Source: an uncultured Dyadobacter sp.
Lineage (GTDB): Bacteria; Bacteroidota; Bacteroidia; Cytophagales; Spirosomataceae
Assembly (NCBI RefSeq): GCF_946482605.1
Contig: NZ_CAMLSE010000021.1
Location: 88,549-152,548, forward strand
Direction: 5' to 3'
DNA length: 64,000 nt
Below, one piece after another: positions 26,062-33,911 of this stretch. Position 1 is the first letter of the stretch. The number at the start of each line of letters is the position of its first letter. The translations under genes were made by a program, and so were the position numbers. The notes below the pieces were generated by a model that had not been told where the DNA came from, made no database searches, and saw nothing but the letters and a program-made list of their open reading frames with translations.

Positions 26062-28197
26062 TTGAAACAGGGAAACATAAAAGTTGCGCTGGTAGGTAAC
26101 CCGAATGCCGGCAAGTCTACATTATTTAATGCACTCACCGGCCTGCGTCAGAAAACAGGGAATTTTCCCGGTGTGACAGTCGAGAAAAAATCAGGAACGT
26201 TCCGGATTGCCGCCGCTGACGGGCATGACGAGCAGCACGTAACACTGGTCGATTTGCCCGGTACTTACAGTATTTATCCGAAATCAAAGGATGAAACCGT
26301 GGTCATGGACATCCTGGCCAATCCCAAACATCCTGATTTTCCGGATGTGGTGATCATCGTCGCCGATGCATCCAACCTGCAACGTAACCTGCTGCTTTTT
26401 ACCGAAATCAGCGACCTGGGCTTGCCCGCTGTGCTTGCATTGAATATGCTGGATGTGGCGTCGAGCATGAACTTGTCTGTGAATGCAGTACAACTCGCAA
26501 TGCATTTGAATGTACCCGTCGTCCGGATCAATGCGCGAACCGGTGAAGGTATCAAGGGTCTTAGGGAGGCCGTCCGGCAGGTTGCTGAAAAGAAGGAAAG
26601 GGCTGTGCTTCAATATTTTTACAAACCTCAGGGTAACGAAATCGGGCTTGTTGAAGAAGTGAAGGAGTTGCATCAGCTTGATAACGACTATGTTGCATTG
26701 CAGTACGTTTGTCAGCACGACAATTTTTCCTTTCTGGAACAACCCGTGAGGGCTAAACTCGACACGCTGATCGAGAAGTACGGGTTCGACGAGAATGACT
26801 TTCTTGCCAAAGAGACCGTAGCACGGTACGAAAAGATAAAACCCATTGTTTCCAAAGCCGTTAAGTCCGAAGGGGCTACGGAACAGCCCTACTGGACGCG
26901 CAAGCTGGACGCGATATTGCTGCACAGGGTGTGGGGCTATGTGACCTTTGCATTGGTTTTGCTGATCGTTTTTCAGGCCATCTTTGCCTGGGCGTCCTAT
27001 CCGATGGATATGATCGATGCCGGTACAGCCGCCCTGATCGAATGGACCAAAGGTGCATTGCCGGCAGGTGTGTTGAATGACCTGATTACGGACGGTATCC
27101 TGGCGGGGATCGGGGGGATCGTCATATTCATTCCGCAAATAGCCATTCTGTTCGCGTTGGTCGCGATCCTGGAAGAATCGGGTTATATGGCCCGTGTGAT
27201 GGTGATCATGGACAAGCTGATGCGTCGTTTTGGCTTAAACGGTCGTAGCGTGGTGCCATTGATTTCAGGGGTAGCGTGTGCGGTTCCCGCGATCATGACT
27301 ACGCGCAGCATCAGCAGCCGGTACGAGCGCTTGCTAACGATCCTTGTAACGCCGCTCATGAGCTGTTCGGCCCGTCTGCCGATCTACTCCATCCTCATAG
27401 CCTTGGTGGTACCAACTACAAAAGTGCTCGGCGTCTTCAATATGCAGGGGATTGTGCTGTTTGGGCTCTATCTGCTGGGCCTGGTAGGTGCATTGTTTTC
27501 GGCCTGGGTACTTTCATTGTTTATTCCAAGAAAAGAGCCGAGCTATTTTATGCTCGAAATGCCGTCTTATAAATTGCCTCGCTGGGGGCATGTCGGCTTT
27601 TCGATGTATGAAAGTGTCAAATCATTCGTGCTGGAAGCGGGTAAGGTCATTATGGCCATTTCCATTATCCTTTGGGTGCTGGCGTCTTACGGCCCGGGCG
27701 ACAAAATGGAGTTGGCAGAGCAACAGGTAGTGGCTACCATGGGTGCAGTTCCGCAGGAGGAAATCGACGCGGCGGTGGCATCCGCAAGGCTGGAAAGTTC
27801 TTATGCAGGACAGTTTGGTCGTTTTATCGAGCCGGTTATCAGACCATTAGGATACGATTGGAAAATCGGTATTGCATTACTGGCGTCATTTGCAGCCCGT
27901 GAAGTGTTTGTGGGTACGATGGCTACGATTTACAGCATTAGTGGCGATTCGGAGGATGTACTAACGGTCAAGCAAAGGCTCGTTCAGGAAAAGAATCCGG
28001 AAACCGGCGGTGCGATGTTTACGACTGCGGTTTGCTATTCATTGCTGATGTTCTATGTGTTTGCAATGATGTGTATGAGTACGATCGCTGTCGTCTATCG
28101 CGAAACCCACGGCTGGAAATGGCCGATGATCCAGCTTGCCTATCTGATGACGCTGGCTTATGGTTCGGCGTTTGCAGTTTATCAGTTGCTGAGTTAG
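26062..28197 (+). CDS. feoB: Ferrous iron transporter FeoB
   Basis: 711 residues, full length. The N-terminal GTPase has G1 GNPNAGKS (12-19), G3 DLPG (64-67) and G4 NMLD (128-131). A helical GDI-like region follows, then a membrane domain with two Gate-like repeats (SGVACAVPAIM near 402 and FAAREVFVGTM near 616). It imports Fe(II) across the inner membrane. The only in-frame start that keeps the complete G-domain is a TTG (26062). Its end overlaps the DUF433 stop by 4 nt. FeoC is absent, as usual in this phylum. Confidence 0.95.
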   Translation: MKQGNIKVALVGNPNAGKSTLFNALTGLRQKTGNFPGVTVEKKSGTFRIAAADGHDEQHVTLVDLPGTYSIYPKSKDETVVMDILANPKHPDFPDVVIIVADASNLQRNLLLFTEISDLGLPAVLALNMLDVASSMNLSVNAVQLAMHLNVPVVRINARTGEGIKGLREAVRQVAEKKERAVLQYFYKPQGNEIGLVEEVKELHQLDNDYVALQYVCQHDNFSFLEQPVRAKLDTLIEKYGFDENDFLAKETVARYEKIKPIVSKAVKSEGATEQPYWTRKLDAILLHRVWGYVTFALVLLIVFQAIFAWASYPMDMIDAGTAALIEWTKGALPAGVLNDLITDGILAGIGGIVIFIPQIAILFALVAILEESGYMARVMVIMDKLMRRFGLNGRSVVPLISGVACAVPAIMTTRSISSRYERLLTILVTPLMSCSARLPIYSILIALVVPTTKVLGVFNMQGIVLFGLYLLGLVGALFSAWVLSLFIPRKEPSYFMLEMPSYKLPRWGHVGFSMYESVKSFVLEAGKVIMAISIILWVLASYGPGDKMELAEQQVVATMGAVPQEEIDAAVASARLESSYAGQFGRFIEPVIRPLGYDWKIGIALLASFAAREVFVGTMATIYSISGDSEDVLTVKQRLVQEKNPETGGAMFTTAVCYSLLMFYVFAMMCMSTIAVVYRETHGWKWPMIQLAYLMTLAYGSAFAVYQLLS

Positions 28198-28409
28198 AAG
28201 GTGTATAGGGTAATGGTGTTCCTGGCATAGTTGAGACTCGCCAAAATATCTTCTCTTTCAAGTTCGGGATGGTCTTCCAGTATTTCCGGGATTGACATGC
28301 CTGAACCTAGCATATCAATAATAACCTCTACCGGCCAGCGCATCCCCCTGATGGAAGGCTTGCCGTGGCATATCGCAGGATCGATCGAGATTCTTTCAAG
28401 GTATTGCAT
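28194..28409 (-). CDS. DUF433 domain protein (antitoxin-like), no toxin adjacent
   Basis: 71 residues from the ATG at 28409 (MQYLERISIDPAICHGKP). The DUF433 pattern is clear: ISIDPAICHGKPSIRGMRW, then VEVIIDMLGSGMSIPEILEDHPELEREDILASLNYA. This is a small helix-turn-helix-like fold found in VapB45-type antitoxins and usually encoded next to a DUF5615 toxin. No such partner is present: the upstream neighbour is the nnrDE-type gene and the downstream one is convergent feoB. A stand-alone DNA-binding or antitoxin remnant role is inference. Confidence 0.85.
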   Translation of the reverse strand: MQYLERISIDPAICHGKPSIRGMRWPVEVIIDMLGSGMSIPEILEDHPELEREDILASLNYARNTITLYTF

Positions 28410-28454
28410 TGCTCGGTATGGTTGATTAATCAAATTCACTTTAAATCGAGCAAG

Positions 28455-29936
28455 TTACCAACCCAGGTGTTCAACCACATCCGAGGCGATCAGTGCAGTT
28501 TGCCCACGCGCTCCGGCGGCGCGGTCGCCGGCCAGACCATGCTGGTAAACACCCATTATAGCAGCGTCTCTGGCCGCATATTTCTGGGCCAGTAGACCGG
28601 TGATAATGCCGGTAAGCACGTCGCCGGTGCCTCCTGTGGCCATACCGGGATTACCGGTCGAATTGAAATGCACCTCACCATCGGGAAGAATCACAGCGGT
28701 GTTAGCTACTTTAAGACATACAATCACGTTGTATTGGGCAGCAAATGCGCGACCGGTCTCTAATCGTTCATACTCATTGCTGGTTGTTCCGGCAAGGCGC
28801 TGAAATTCCTTCGGATGCGGCGTGAGAATGGTGCCTTCCGGCAATTTGTCAAGTAAATGGCGGTTTTCGGAAAGTATGTTCAGCGCGTCGGCGTCGATGA
28901 TCAATGGTACTTTTGCTTCATCCAGCAACTGTTGCAACGCTTTCACAGTTTCGGGAGCCTGTCCTAATCCGGGACCGATACCGATGGCCGTTGCCGATGC
29001 CAGATCCGGTAACCGGGTTATGCGCTTGTCTGCGTCATCGACGGTGACCATGGCTTCCGGAACGGAAATCTGCGTGATATCGTAGCCACAAGCCGGAACA
29101 TGCATCGTGAGCAGGCCTGTACCTGAGCGCAGGCACGCCCTGCCGGACAAGACGGCGGCACCCATCTTGCCGAAACTGCCTGCAATGATCACTGCATGGC
29201 CAAATGTGCCTTTATGCGAAAATTTCTGCCGTGGCCTGATCCGCTTTTCCGCCGATTGTTTATCGGAGTAATGGTAGGGCGTTGGGGTGTCCCGGATGTA
29301 ATCCTGACTTAAACCGATGTCGACTACGTGCCATTCGCCCACATATTGTGCGTTTTGCGGCAGCATAAATGCCAGCTTTGGCAGTTGGAATGTAATGGTA
29401 TGGTCGGGTTTGATGATGGTATCGCTGTTACTGTTGGGCTGGTCGGTATAGAGACCACTTGCGATGTCCACCGAAACGACCCTATTGGGTAGCGCGTTGA
29501 CCAGACCGATAACTTCGGCCAGTAAGCCTTCAACAGGCCGCGACAAGCCTGAGCCCAACAATGCGTCGATGCAAACGACGTTCCTGGCGATTTGGGGCAG
29601 ATCATCCAATGAATGGATGTGTGACGGGTGGAGATGTTGGTTCAGACGCGTCAGGTTGGTTTGGAAGTCTTTGGAGGCCTGGGTCGTGTATTCGATCACA
29701 TAGGCCGAAACGTCGTAACCGCATGCGCTCAGCAAGCGCGCGATTGCCAGACCGTCGCCCCCATTGTTGCCTTTTCCGCAAAAGACGGCAATGGGGCGTG
29801 TGTTGACGTACAAATTGCAGAACCATCTCACGAAGGCCTGGGAAGCACGTTCCATCAGATCAATGGAGGTGATCGGTTCGTGGGCGATCGTGTAGGCGTC
29901 CATCTGTCGGATCTGCCCAACGTTGAATATTTTCAT
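28455..29936 (-). CDS. nnrDE: Bifunctional NAD(P)H-hydrate epimerase/dehydratase
   Basis: 493 residues. NAD(P)HX is a damaged cofactor. The N-terminal YjeF_N epimerase (about 1-210) has [10 protein letters not shown] at 54-63 and VDIASGL. The C-terminal ADP-dependent dehydratase (ribokinase-like, about 220-490) has [15 protein letters not shown] and the [15 protein letters not shown] signature with the catalytic Asp. This two-domain fusion is standard in bacteria. It is divergent from rplS. No signal peptide. Confidence 0.93.
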   Translation of the reverse strand: MKIFNVGQIRQMDAYTIAHEPITSIDLMERASQAFVRWFCNLYVNTRPIAVFCGKGNNGGDGLAIARLLSACGYDVSAYVIEYTTQASKDFQTNLTRLNQHLHPSHIHSLDDLPQIARNVVCIDALLGSGLSRPVEGLLAEVIGLVNALPNRVVSVDIASGLYTDQPNSNSDTIIKPDHTITFQLPKLAFMLPQNAQYVGEWHVVDIGLSQDYIRDTPTPYHYSDKQSAEKRIRPRQKFSHKGTFGHAVIIAGSFGKMGAAVLSGRACLRSGTGLLTMHVPACGYDITQISVPEAMVTVDDADKRITRLPDLASATAIGIGPGLGQAPETVKALQQLLDEAKVPLIIDADALNILSENRHLLDKLPEGTILTPHPKEFQRLAGTTSNEYERLETGRAFAAQYNVIVCLKVANTAVILPDGEVHFNSTGNPGMATGGTGDVLTGIITGLLAQKYAARDAAIMGVYQHGLAGDRAAGARGQTALIASDVVEHLGW

Positions 29937-29955
29937 AGATAAAGCACGGAATCAC

Positions 29956-29986
29956 TTTCACTTACGGACAAATAATGCTAGCTTTG
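29956..29986 (+). promoter_or_regulatory. Candidate rplS promoter
   Basis: A perfect TAnnTTTG box (TAGCTTTG, 29979-29986) with a TTTC at 29956-29959 and a 19-nt spacer. Transcription would begin near 29993, giving an rplS leader of about 85 nt. That leader contains GGGGCGTCACCCC, a small hairpin at about 30019-30031, and could hold L19 autoregulation. Confidence 0.6.
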
Positions 29987-30078
29987 CACTCGTTTTCTCA
30001 AAGGTTGTTTTGAATGAAGGGGCGTCACCCCGTCCGCTGGAAGCAAGCTATCATTTTAAATCCATAAAATCACTCGTC

Positions 30079-30441
30079 ATGAGCGAACTTATTAAACTCG
30101 TAGAAGCTACGATTGAAAATCGTAAATCCGAGTATCCTGATTTCAAATCAGGCGACACGATCAATGTTCACGTGAAGATCCGTGAAGGTAACAAAGAGCG
30201 TATCCAGCAATTCCAAGGCACTGTTATGCAGCGCCGTAACATTAATGGAAGCGGTGAAACTTTCACTGTACGTAAAATTTCCAACGGTATCGGTGTAGAA
30301 CGTGTTTTCCCAATCCTGTCACCAAGCATCGCGAAAATCGAATTGATTCGTCGTGGTAAGGTGCGTCGTTCACGTTTGTTCTACCTGCGTGGCCGTCAGG
30401 GCAAAGCCGCTCGTATCAAAGAGCTTAAAGTATCGAAGTAA
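30079..30441 (+). CDS. rplS: 50S ribosomal protein L19
   Basis: 120 residues from the ATG at 30079. An in-frame upstream ATG overlaps the divergent gene and adds 52 residues not seen in L19. The family blocks are clear: [13 protein letters not shown], then [23 protein letters not shown] [17 protein letters not shown], and [22 protein letters not shown] (quoted in parts). L19 lies at the 30S-50S interface. It is monocistronic, with a terminator downstream. Confidence 0.96.
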   Translation: MSELIKLVEATIENRKSEYPDFKSGDTINVHVKIREGNKERIQQFQGTVMQRRNINGSGETFTVRKISNGIGVERVFPILSPSIAKIELIRRGKVRRSRLFYLRGRQGKAARIKELKVSK

Positions 30442-30469
30442 GAAAAATAAATCTTCGGACCAGAATTTT

Positions 30470-30504
30470 AAAACCCTGCAAGCGAATTTTTCTTGCAGGG
30501 TTTT
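30470..30504 (+). terminator. rplS intrinsic terminator
   Basis: A 13-bp perfect stem (30470-30482 and 30492-30504, AAAACCCTGCAAG/CTTGCAGGGTTTT) with a 9-nt loop. It is followed by GTTTTT and lies 28 nt past the stop codon. Confidence 0.9.
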
Positions 30505-30551
30505 GTTTTTAGAAAAAATCAGTCTGATTTTTTCTAAAAACAAAACCCTGC
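30495..30551. repeat. 27-bp perfect inverted repeat
   Basis: Arms 30495-30521 and 30525-30551 are exact reverse complements with only a 3-nt loop. The left arm reuses the right arm of the rplS terminator (GCAGGGTTTTG), so the two hairpins compete. On either strand the structure ends in A/T runs and could stop transcription in both directions. Confidence 0.85.
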
Positions 30552-30570
30552 CGTCAGTTTAAACTGACGG
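30551..30570. repeat. 20-bp perfect palindrome
   Basis: CCGTCAGTTTAAACTGACGG is fully self-complementary and abuts the 27-bp inverted repeat. A perfect palindrome without a loop is more like a binding site for a dimeric regulator or a hairpin cut point than a terminator. It lies 64 bp upstream of dapF. Confidence 0.85.
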
Positions 30571-30633
30571 GAATTGATAAGAACTGATAAGAATTGATTG
30601 AGAATCTGATTGATTGCAAATATTTGTACTGAT

Positions 30634-31413
30634 ATGTCTATTCCTTTTTATAAATACCAAGGCACCGGCAATGACTTCGTGATGATCGATGACCGGGATT
30701 TGCAGTTTCCCGTTTCCAAAGAACTCATTGCTTCCATATGCCACCGACGTTTTGGCGTCGGTTCCGATGGACTGATCCTGCTGCAAAATGCGGAGGGATA
30801 TGATTTCCGTATGGTGTATTTTAATGCGGACGGAGGCGAGGGAAGCATGTGCGGCAATGGCGGCCGTTGCGTCGTGCGTTTTGCCAACGACCTCGGCCTT
30901 TTTGAGAACGAAACGAAATTCATCGCCGTCGATGGCGAGCACGAAGCTACTGTCTCTGGCGATATCATCCGCCTGAAAATGTCGGATGTAAAGGGTGTGG
31001 AGCAATACGAGGAGTATGACTTTATGAACACCGGTTCGCCGCACTACGTCACTTATGTCGACGCGGTTGATGAAGCAGATGTCGTCGGTATTGGAAGCGA
31101 GATCCGTTACGGCTCGGTCTATGGCCCGAAAGGCGGCACGAACGTCAATTTTGTGGAGGTCATCGAAGACAATCACCTGAGCGTGCGTACCTACGAGCGT
31201 GGTGTGGAAGATGAGACCTATTCCTGCGGGACGGGCGTCACGGCTTGCGCATTATCCGCTCACATACGAAAAGGCTGGGAAAGCCCCGTGAAAGTAGAAA
31301 CGATCGGTGGGTCGCTGGAAGTGGCTTACCGAGAAGCAGGGGAGGGAAGGTTTGAGGATGTTTTCCTGATCGGTCCGGCAGCGCGGGTTTTCGAAGGAAA
31401 TTTGACAATATAA
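30634..31413 (+). CDS. dapF: Diaminopimelate epimerase
   Basis: 259 residues from the ATG at 30634 (MSIPFYKYQGTGNDF). It converts LL- to meso-diaminopimelate for peptidoglycan and lysine. The catalytic pair is Cys73 (in GSMCGNGGRC) and Cys198 (in YSCGTGVTAC). The promoter-like AATATTTG ends 8 nt before the ATG, so the mRNA may have almost no leader. A hairpin follows at once and separates it from the convergent rhodanese gene. dapA lies 27 kb away. Confidence 0.95.
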   Translation: MSIPFYKYQGTGNDFVMIDDRDLQFPVSKELIASICHRRFGVGSDGLILLQNAEGYDFRMVYFNADGGEGSMCGNGGRCVVRFANDLGLFENETKFIAVDGEHEATVSGDIIRLKMSDVKGVEQYEEYDFMNTGSPHYVTYVDAVDEADVVGIGSEIRYGSVYGPKGGTNVNFVEVIEDNHLSVRTYERGVEDETYSCGTGVTACALSAHIRKGWESPVKVETIGGSLEVAYREAGEGRFEDVFLIGPAARVFEGNLTI

Positions 31414-31417
31414 CAAA

Positions 31418-31444
31418 CGAGGCAGGCCATTACAGCCTGCCTCG
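31418..31444. terminator. Hairpin between dapF and rhodanese genes
   Basis: A 10-bp stem (31418-31427 and 31435-31444, CGAGGCAGGC/GCCTGCCTCG) with a 7-nt loop, placed 4 nt after dapF and 2 nt after the rhodanese gene stop. The following T-rich tract is stronger on the minus strand. Confidence 0.65.
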
Positions 31445-31445
31445 C

Positions 31446-31751
31446 CTATTCTGATTCGATGATGCCGCCCTTTACGTGGTAGATCTCCTTATCGCTCCAT
31501 TCGGGAACCCGGCAATAGTCCATGGCGGCCACTTTACTTCGCACGCCATTGGTGCAAATCACAACAATGGTATGATAGGGCGCCAAGATCCCGCGTTTGT
31601 CCCTTATTTCAGCCAACGGGATGTTAAGCCCGCCTTCGTTGAATTCCTCAAATTCCCAGTTCTCTCTCACATCCACCAACACAGCGTCCGGACTTTTGGA
31701 AATGGCCAGCGCCTCCCGGAGACTGATATCTGCGAAATTCTTCCTCACCAT
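31446..31751 (-). CDS. Rhodanese-like single-domain protein
   Basis: 101 residues, one rhodanese domain without a signal peptide. The active-site loop is Cys66-TNGVRS, with the arginine-containing CxxGxRS pattern. VLVDVRENWEF and YHVKGGI match the family's N- and C-terminal blocks. It probably transfers or carries persulfide sulfur in the cytoplasm. It follows the helicase by 10 nt, so the two are likely one transcript. Confidence 0.9.
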   Translation of the reverse strand: MVRKNFADISLREALAISKSPDAVLVDVRENWEFEEFNEGGLNIPLAEIRDKRGILAPYHTIVVICTNGVRSKVAAMDYCRVPEWSDKEIYHVKGGIIESE

Positions 31752-31761
31752 CGCCGTACAG

Positions 31762-32904
31762 TTATCTGCCTACGGCGTAGGGATGATCGTTCACTACGGG
31801 TATGTTCTTAGCGATAAGCTTATGAATATCACGAAGAAACAGCTTCTCTTCGCGGTCGCAGAACGACAATGCAATGCCTTTCGCGCCCGCACGTCCTGTA
31901 CGACCGATCCGGTGTACGTAGGTTTCAGGGATGTTGGGGATTTCGTAGTTGATCACGTGCGTGAGATCATCCACGTCGATGCCCCTTGCCGCAATGTCGG
32001 TCGCTACCAATACCCTTGTAGTCTGACTTTTGAAATTTTTCAATGCATTCTGACGAGCGCTTTGTGATTTGTTGCCGTGAATCGCTTCCGAAGTAACGCC
32101 AGCCTTTCTCAGTACTTTTACCACTTTGTCGGCACCATGTTTGGTACGGGTAAAAACCAGCGCAGTGGCGATGCTTTCGTCTTTCAGAATGTGCAGTAAC
32201 AGCGAATTCTTATCGGATTTGTCTACAAAAAATACCGATTGGCGAATGGTATCGGCCGTGGAAGAAACCGGGGTTACTTCTACTTTTGACGGATTTCTCA
32301 AAATTGTCCCTGCGAGTGTTACGATAGCAGGTGGCATTGTCGCTGAGAAAAACAGTGATTGACGTTTTGCCGGAAGCAATTTGATCACTTTCTTCACATC
32401 ATGTACAAAGCCCATGTCCAGCATGCGGTCAGCTTCGTCAAGGACAAAGAATTCGAGCTGGTTGAGCTTGATGAATCCCTGGTTGATAAGGTCGAGCAGG
32501 CGGCCTGGGGTGGCGATAAGCACATCTACGCCCTTTTGGAGAGCATCCGTTTGTGGTTTTTGCCCGACGCCTCCGAAAATAACGGTGTGCCTGACGCGGG
32601 TGTGCCGTCCATATGCGGTGAAGCTTTCGCCGATCTGAATGGCCAGCTCACGTGTTGGGGTTAGTATCAAAGCACGGATACGGCTTCGTTCAAACTTACC
32701 CACGGGATTTTCATGCAGTAATTGCAGCATCGGAATAGCAAATGCAGCCGTTTTTCCGGTACCTGTCTGAGCACAACCCAGCAGGTCTTTACTTTCAAGA
32801 ATAATGGGAATAGCTTTGGCCTGAATCGGTGTGGGAGTGGTGTATCCTTCTTCTTGAAGAGCCTTTTTGATCGGCTCAATGAGTTCTAAATCCTGAAATG
32901 TCAT
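31762..32904 (-). CDS. DEAD-box RNA helicase, RhlE-like
   Basis: 380 residues with both RecA-like domains and no long C-terminal extension. Motifs: the Q motif PTPIQAKAIP, Walker A AQTGTGKT (45-52), PTRELAIQI, the DEAD motif in VLDEADRMLD (about 154-163), SAT, then IAARGIDVDD and HRIGRTGRAG in domain 2. It remodels RNA or ribosome precursors. The short length fits RhlE rather than DeaD/CsdA or SrmB. It is likely co-transcribed with the rhodanese gene. Confidence 0.93.
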   Translation of the reverse strand: MTFQDLELIEPIKKALQEEGYTTPTPIQAKAIPIILESKDLLGCAQTGTGKTAAFAIPMLQLLHENPVGKFERSRIRALILTPTRELAIQIGESFTAYGRHTRVRHTVIFGGVGQKPQTDALQKGVDVLIATPGRLLDLINQGFIKLNQLEFFVLDEADRMLDMGFVHDVKKVIKLLPAKRQSLFFSATMPPAIVTLAGTILRNPSKVEVTPVSSTADTIRQSVFFVDKSDKNSLLLHILKDESIATALVFTRTKHGADKVVKVLRKAGVTSEAIHGNKSQSARQNALKNFKSQTTRVLVATDIAARGIDVDDLTHVINYEIPNIPETYVHRIGRTGRAGAKGIALSFCDREEKLFLRDIHKLIAKNIPVVNDHPYAVGR

Positions 32905-33024
32905 CTGGTTTTGTTAAAGGGCCGCGCACACAAAGTTCGTTTCACCTGCGGCCTGAGTAATATGTCTGAGCCTTTTGGCCTCCGGTATAACAGAAGTATA
33001 TTTGGAAACGTTCAGTGTATATAC

Positions 33025-33056
33025 TTCGCAAAAGTATTCACTAATATTTACATTTG
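33025..33056 (+). promoter_or_regulatory. Candidate promoter for the barrel-like gene
   Basis: A perfect TAnnTTTG (TACATTTG, 33049-33056) with a weak upstream TTCG at 33025-33028 and a 20-nt spacer. The predicted transcription start near 33063 lies about 21 nt before the ATG. Confidence 0.5.
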
Positions 33057-33083
33057 GCTTATATTCATCAACGCAGTATCGCT

Positions 33084-33905
33084 ATGGGCAGATTTACTAC
33101 ACTTACTTTCCTGTTATCGCTCCTCTTTACCGGAGCCTTTGCGCAGGATGTTCTGGTTAAGAAAAACGGTGACATTATAGAAGGGAAGGTTGTTGAGGTG
33201 GGCATCGATCGAGTCCTTTACAAAATCAGCAAGGAGGAAAATAGCGCCAATTTTGTGGTCAGGAAGAGTGAACTGAGCCGGATCGAGTTTGGGAACGGAC
33301 AGACCATCTGGATCGACAAGCGTACCGAACGCGTCCGGAAAGAGAAATTTGTGGAGGTCAACTCCGGTTACGGCAAGAATATGATCAATGTGTCGCCGTT
33401 CAAAGCATTGGACAGCGGGCCCGGCTTCGGAATTAGTTATGAAAGGTTGTTGGACAAAAACGGCTATTTCGGCTTGCTTTTGCCGTTTACCATGACGGTC
33501 TCCGACAGCTACTACTTTCCGGTCGGCTCAAACAACATTGATAACGAGGAAATGTACTACTTCTCGCCCACGCTGAAAATCTACCCCTTCGGGCAGAAAC
33601 GTGTCACTTACGCGGTGGGCCCCACCTTGTACGCGGGAGTAGGCAGCAGGTGGAACAACTATACCGACTATAATCCCACAACCGGCGTGTATATCAGTCA
33701 CGAAGAACAGCGCGACCGTTTCCGAATGGGTCTGATCGTCAATAACTTTGTCAATTTCCAGATCACATCCCGCTTCCAGATCGGCTTGAATGCCGGTGTA
33801 GGGCCGCGCTACATCGATCGTGAGACCTACGAATCCCGCACGAGCCGGACAAAGGGTTTTGAAATCACCGGAGAATTTAATTTTAATCTCGGATTCAGAT
33901 TCTGA
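33084..33905 (+). CDS. Hypothetical outer-membrane beta-barrel-like protein
   Basis: 273 residues from the ATG (33084) that opens a clear signal peptide (MGRFTTLTFLLSLLFTGAFAQ). Residues about 22-75 carry a small beta-rich domain (LVKKNGDIIEGKVVEV, with YKISKEENS) that recurs in Bacteroidota exported proteins. The remainder alternates hydrophobic and polar residues and ends FNLGFRF, typical of an eight-stranded porin-like barrel. No function is assigned. Confidence 0.8.
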   Translation: MGRFTTLTFLLSLLFTGAFAQDVLVKKNGDIIEGKVVEVGIDRVLYKISKEENSANFVVRKSELSRIEFGNGQTIWIDKRTERVRKEKFVEVNSGYGKNMINVSPFKALDSGPGFGISYERLLDKNGYFGLLLPFTMTVSDSYYFPVGSNNIDNEEMYYFSPTLKIYPFGQKRVTYAVGPTLYAGVGSRWNNYTDYNPTTGVYISHEEQRDRFRMGLIVNNFVNFQITSRFQIGLNAGVGPRYIDRETYESRTSRTKGFEITGEFNFNLGFRF

Positions 33906-33911
33906 TTTACG

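Noticed and set aside
29923..30078. N-terminal extension of L19
   Set aside because: It overlaps the divergent gene and its promoter, and the added residues are not in the family.
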